A stretch of DNA of 64,000 bases from positions 8,928,001 through 8,992,000 of the forward strand of contig NC_060252.1 in NCBI RefSeq assembly GCF_921293095.1. Reading direction: 5' to 3'. A model generated the notes under the pieces. It did not search any database, had not been told where the DNA came from, and saw only the letters and a list, made by a program, of their open reading frames with translations. This document shows positions 51,401-54,400 of the stretch, one piece after another (the first letter of the stretch is position 1; every line of letters begins with the position of its first letter). The stretch comes from Ischnura elegans (Eukaryota; Arthropoda; Insecta; Odonata; Coenagrionidae). Position numbers and translations under genes: made by a program.

Positions 51401-54400
51401 GATAAACACAAAACTTTCGATTTCAGTATAAACATGGAAATTGTTGCTGCATTAAATTCATTACTATTGGCGGTAGAGCTTCGTTCAAAATTTGACAATT
51501 CTTAGAATAAAATGAGGAATTCAATTCGAAGTCTGCAATTTACGTTCAAGCAACAATTATCCATATAGCTCATTCATATAAACAAAGCTTGATTGACGCG
51601 AACCAATGCCGCTGGTAGGGTTGTAAACCCCGAAAGGAGGGAGCCCAACTACCCTCGGAGTCAAAGGTAATGCAGGAGTCCCCGCTAAGAATGGTCGAAA
51701 GAGGTGGGTGCTGAGAGTGTGTGATTATCCATGGCACCGTTCTTCACAAATTTCCTGCAAAAATGCTCTGTGCAGAGGGGACGGAAGAATCTCTCGGGGC
51801 TCAGTATAGCAGTCACACACACACACACAAGGCGAGAACTTCACCGTCTCGAAAGGGTTAAATTATGGACGATGGGAAAAGACAAATTATTAAAAAAACC
51901 ATCAAACTGTATGAGGAAAAAGTACAAACCCAGCCAGTATCCAAAACTGGAATCTTCTGATCTGTAGTATGATTTATCTACTGAAAATTGTGGGGTTTCC
52001 TCCCAGGGAAATCTTTCGTTTGAGTAGAAACAGCAAAGCATAGTTTCGCTAATAGTGGGCCCTGCTGCCTCAAAGATGGTGTGGGTTTTTCTCCACCCCT
52101 CCCTTCCATCCCTATTGCCCCCCTGGAGGCGTCGTCAGGCTCCCATCACAGCAGTGCCTCCCATTCGTTTTTCCTTCCCCTCTCTAGGTGCAAGGGTGAA
52201 CAGCAAAGGCATGAAGACTCTGCCCTCAAGAGATCCGCCCAGGGTCCTCGCTTCACCTGTAGTCAGATGTGTTATCTCTTGCAACACATGGCACCTTATT
52301 TCGTTATGAAGAATTTAATTGATGGAATTTATGCTGCATCTGAGCAATTAATTCAAATGTTAGTAATAGAAGATGGTGGCTCATACTGCCTCTGAAGAAC
52401 TAAAAATAGCATAAGAATGGACTACCATCTGGTTTTGATCTGTACTGAAAGTTGATTTCTAATCACGAATGGGGGTTAAATTTGAGTTTCAAGATTTTGC
52501 CTGGATGACAAACAAACAGGCAAGAATGTGTCCCCCTGGGCCATGGGGTCGCATTGAATGCACTCCTCTGACAATTTTTCCAACCAGCATCCATGCTTGC
52601 AGTCCTTTCCCAAAAATGAAGCGGTAGTTTTGAGTTTACTGAATAATTAGTGATTTTTTAAAATGAAATAACCATGGACAAAAATTCCATGCACAAAAAA
52701 TCATTTCTCTTGACTGAGATTCGGGCTTGAATTTCCTGAATTTGCACCAGGTGCTCGGTGGAAGTTCCACACTTTAATGAATATGATGCATTTTACCAAT
52801 GCCAATTAATGATTCCTTCACAGATTTTAGACGAAAAGCCTAAGAAGAGGCCAAGTGATGGCTGCACTGTATACGGAATGTTCCTGGAGGGTGCTCGCTG
52901 GAGTGCCAAAGATCACTTACTTCAAGAGTCACATCCTAAGGAATTGTATACTGGTGAAAATATTTATTATATTGACTCACATGTTCATAAATTCACACCC
53001 ATTTTCATAAGGAAACTTAGAACATACTACATTACTCATAAAAGACCTTTCTTAACTGTTACCAAATACACGAGAGCTAGGATGAGCTAAAAGGTTTAAA
53101 TGAAGTCAGCAGTTATGCTTATTTCATTATTGCATTGTAGTACAGACCTATGACACGGCCTTAAGGATACACAGGACTCGAGGACCTCAAATCCGGAATC
53201 CAGAAACCCGTAAAACCAGAAATCCGCAACGTTTGAAAATTCCTCTGCGTAGTGTTTTGACTTGCCACCTCATGGCACCACTCTCTGAGCCTTGCTCATG
53301 GACGAGTAAGAACTTAACGCACACTAACAACCGAGGCAGGGACACGCAGGGATCTCAAATATTGAGCACAAGAGCCTGAACGCATTTATAAATTAATTAA
53401 TAAACAAAATATAGAGCATTTGCACAGATTTTCTGTCCATCTAAAGAGAGTATCAATAGGTATCGCAACGCCTGCTAGCGAAAGCTATTGAGCATGAAGA
53501 AAAAGATGTATTTATTGCTCGTTCTATCACTATCCATCGGTTACGTACTTTCATTGTGAGGTGTACTGTGAATATTTTGCAATTTATGAATGACGCAAAA
53601 TTCTCAAAAAAGTGTACCACTTTTTCCACGACCAGAAACCCTTTTGTCCCAAGGTTTCTGGTCGAGGTCCTCAACTGTGTATTTCTTTTCAAGATGCAGT
53701 ATGCACGAAGGTTTTATCATGAAAACTTGAAACAGAGATTCTACTTCATTCTGGCTAGTTTTTCGTCAAAAGATAAATAAAAAACAATGCAAAATAATAA
53801 GGAAAACAAGTGAGTTGTAAAGAAACTACAATAAGGAAACAATTAACTAGCATTATGAGTTGGGTTTGAAAGGCTCTAGAGACTAAAATGTGGCTACTCT
53901 CTCAGCTCAGATGTCATTGAGAATAGGGGGTCTTTCTTATGATGCGTAGAATATCAGTTTGAACTCTTAATATTCTCAGAGTACAACAGAAAGGATAAAA
54001 TAAAAGAGATGCTTTGCTTAACCTAGAGGCATAGATTTGTTTAGGATTTTTTCACGTGGATTTCACACGTGCTATTAACACTTTCACTTAGTCACCCTTA
54101 CTGGGCTCAGACTGCAGTGCAACCAACCAGTGGGTCACATGCAGGCTTATCTTCTAGCTACTGCCTAGAGGTGGTGCCACATTTGTGAAATTTCCACTGA
54201 TGGGAATGGGTCGAGGGAAAGCGTAGGAACATGGGACAGCCATCTTTCGGGCCCACTGTAACTGGGGTCAATGTTAGAGAACCTTCCATTGCAGTGCCTA
54301 AACAATGTTGCATTTGCAGCTAATTTCTCGGCTTTCGCAACCCCTGGCGACTGAGGATCATATTTTTTTTTAACTTTAACTGTAATTAAATCCTTTCTGA

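Noticed and set aside
52954..53090. Extension of dynein exon 16 past its donor
   Set aside because: The sequence after GTGAAA diverges from dynein, while splicing to 55890 restores the conserved ELYTDMPVVW.
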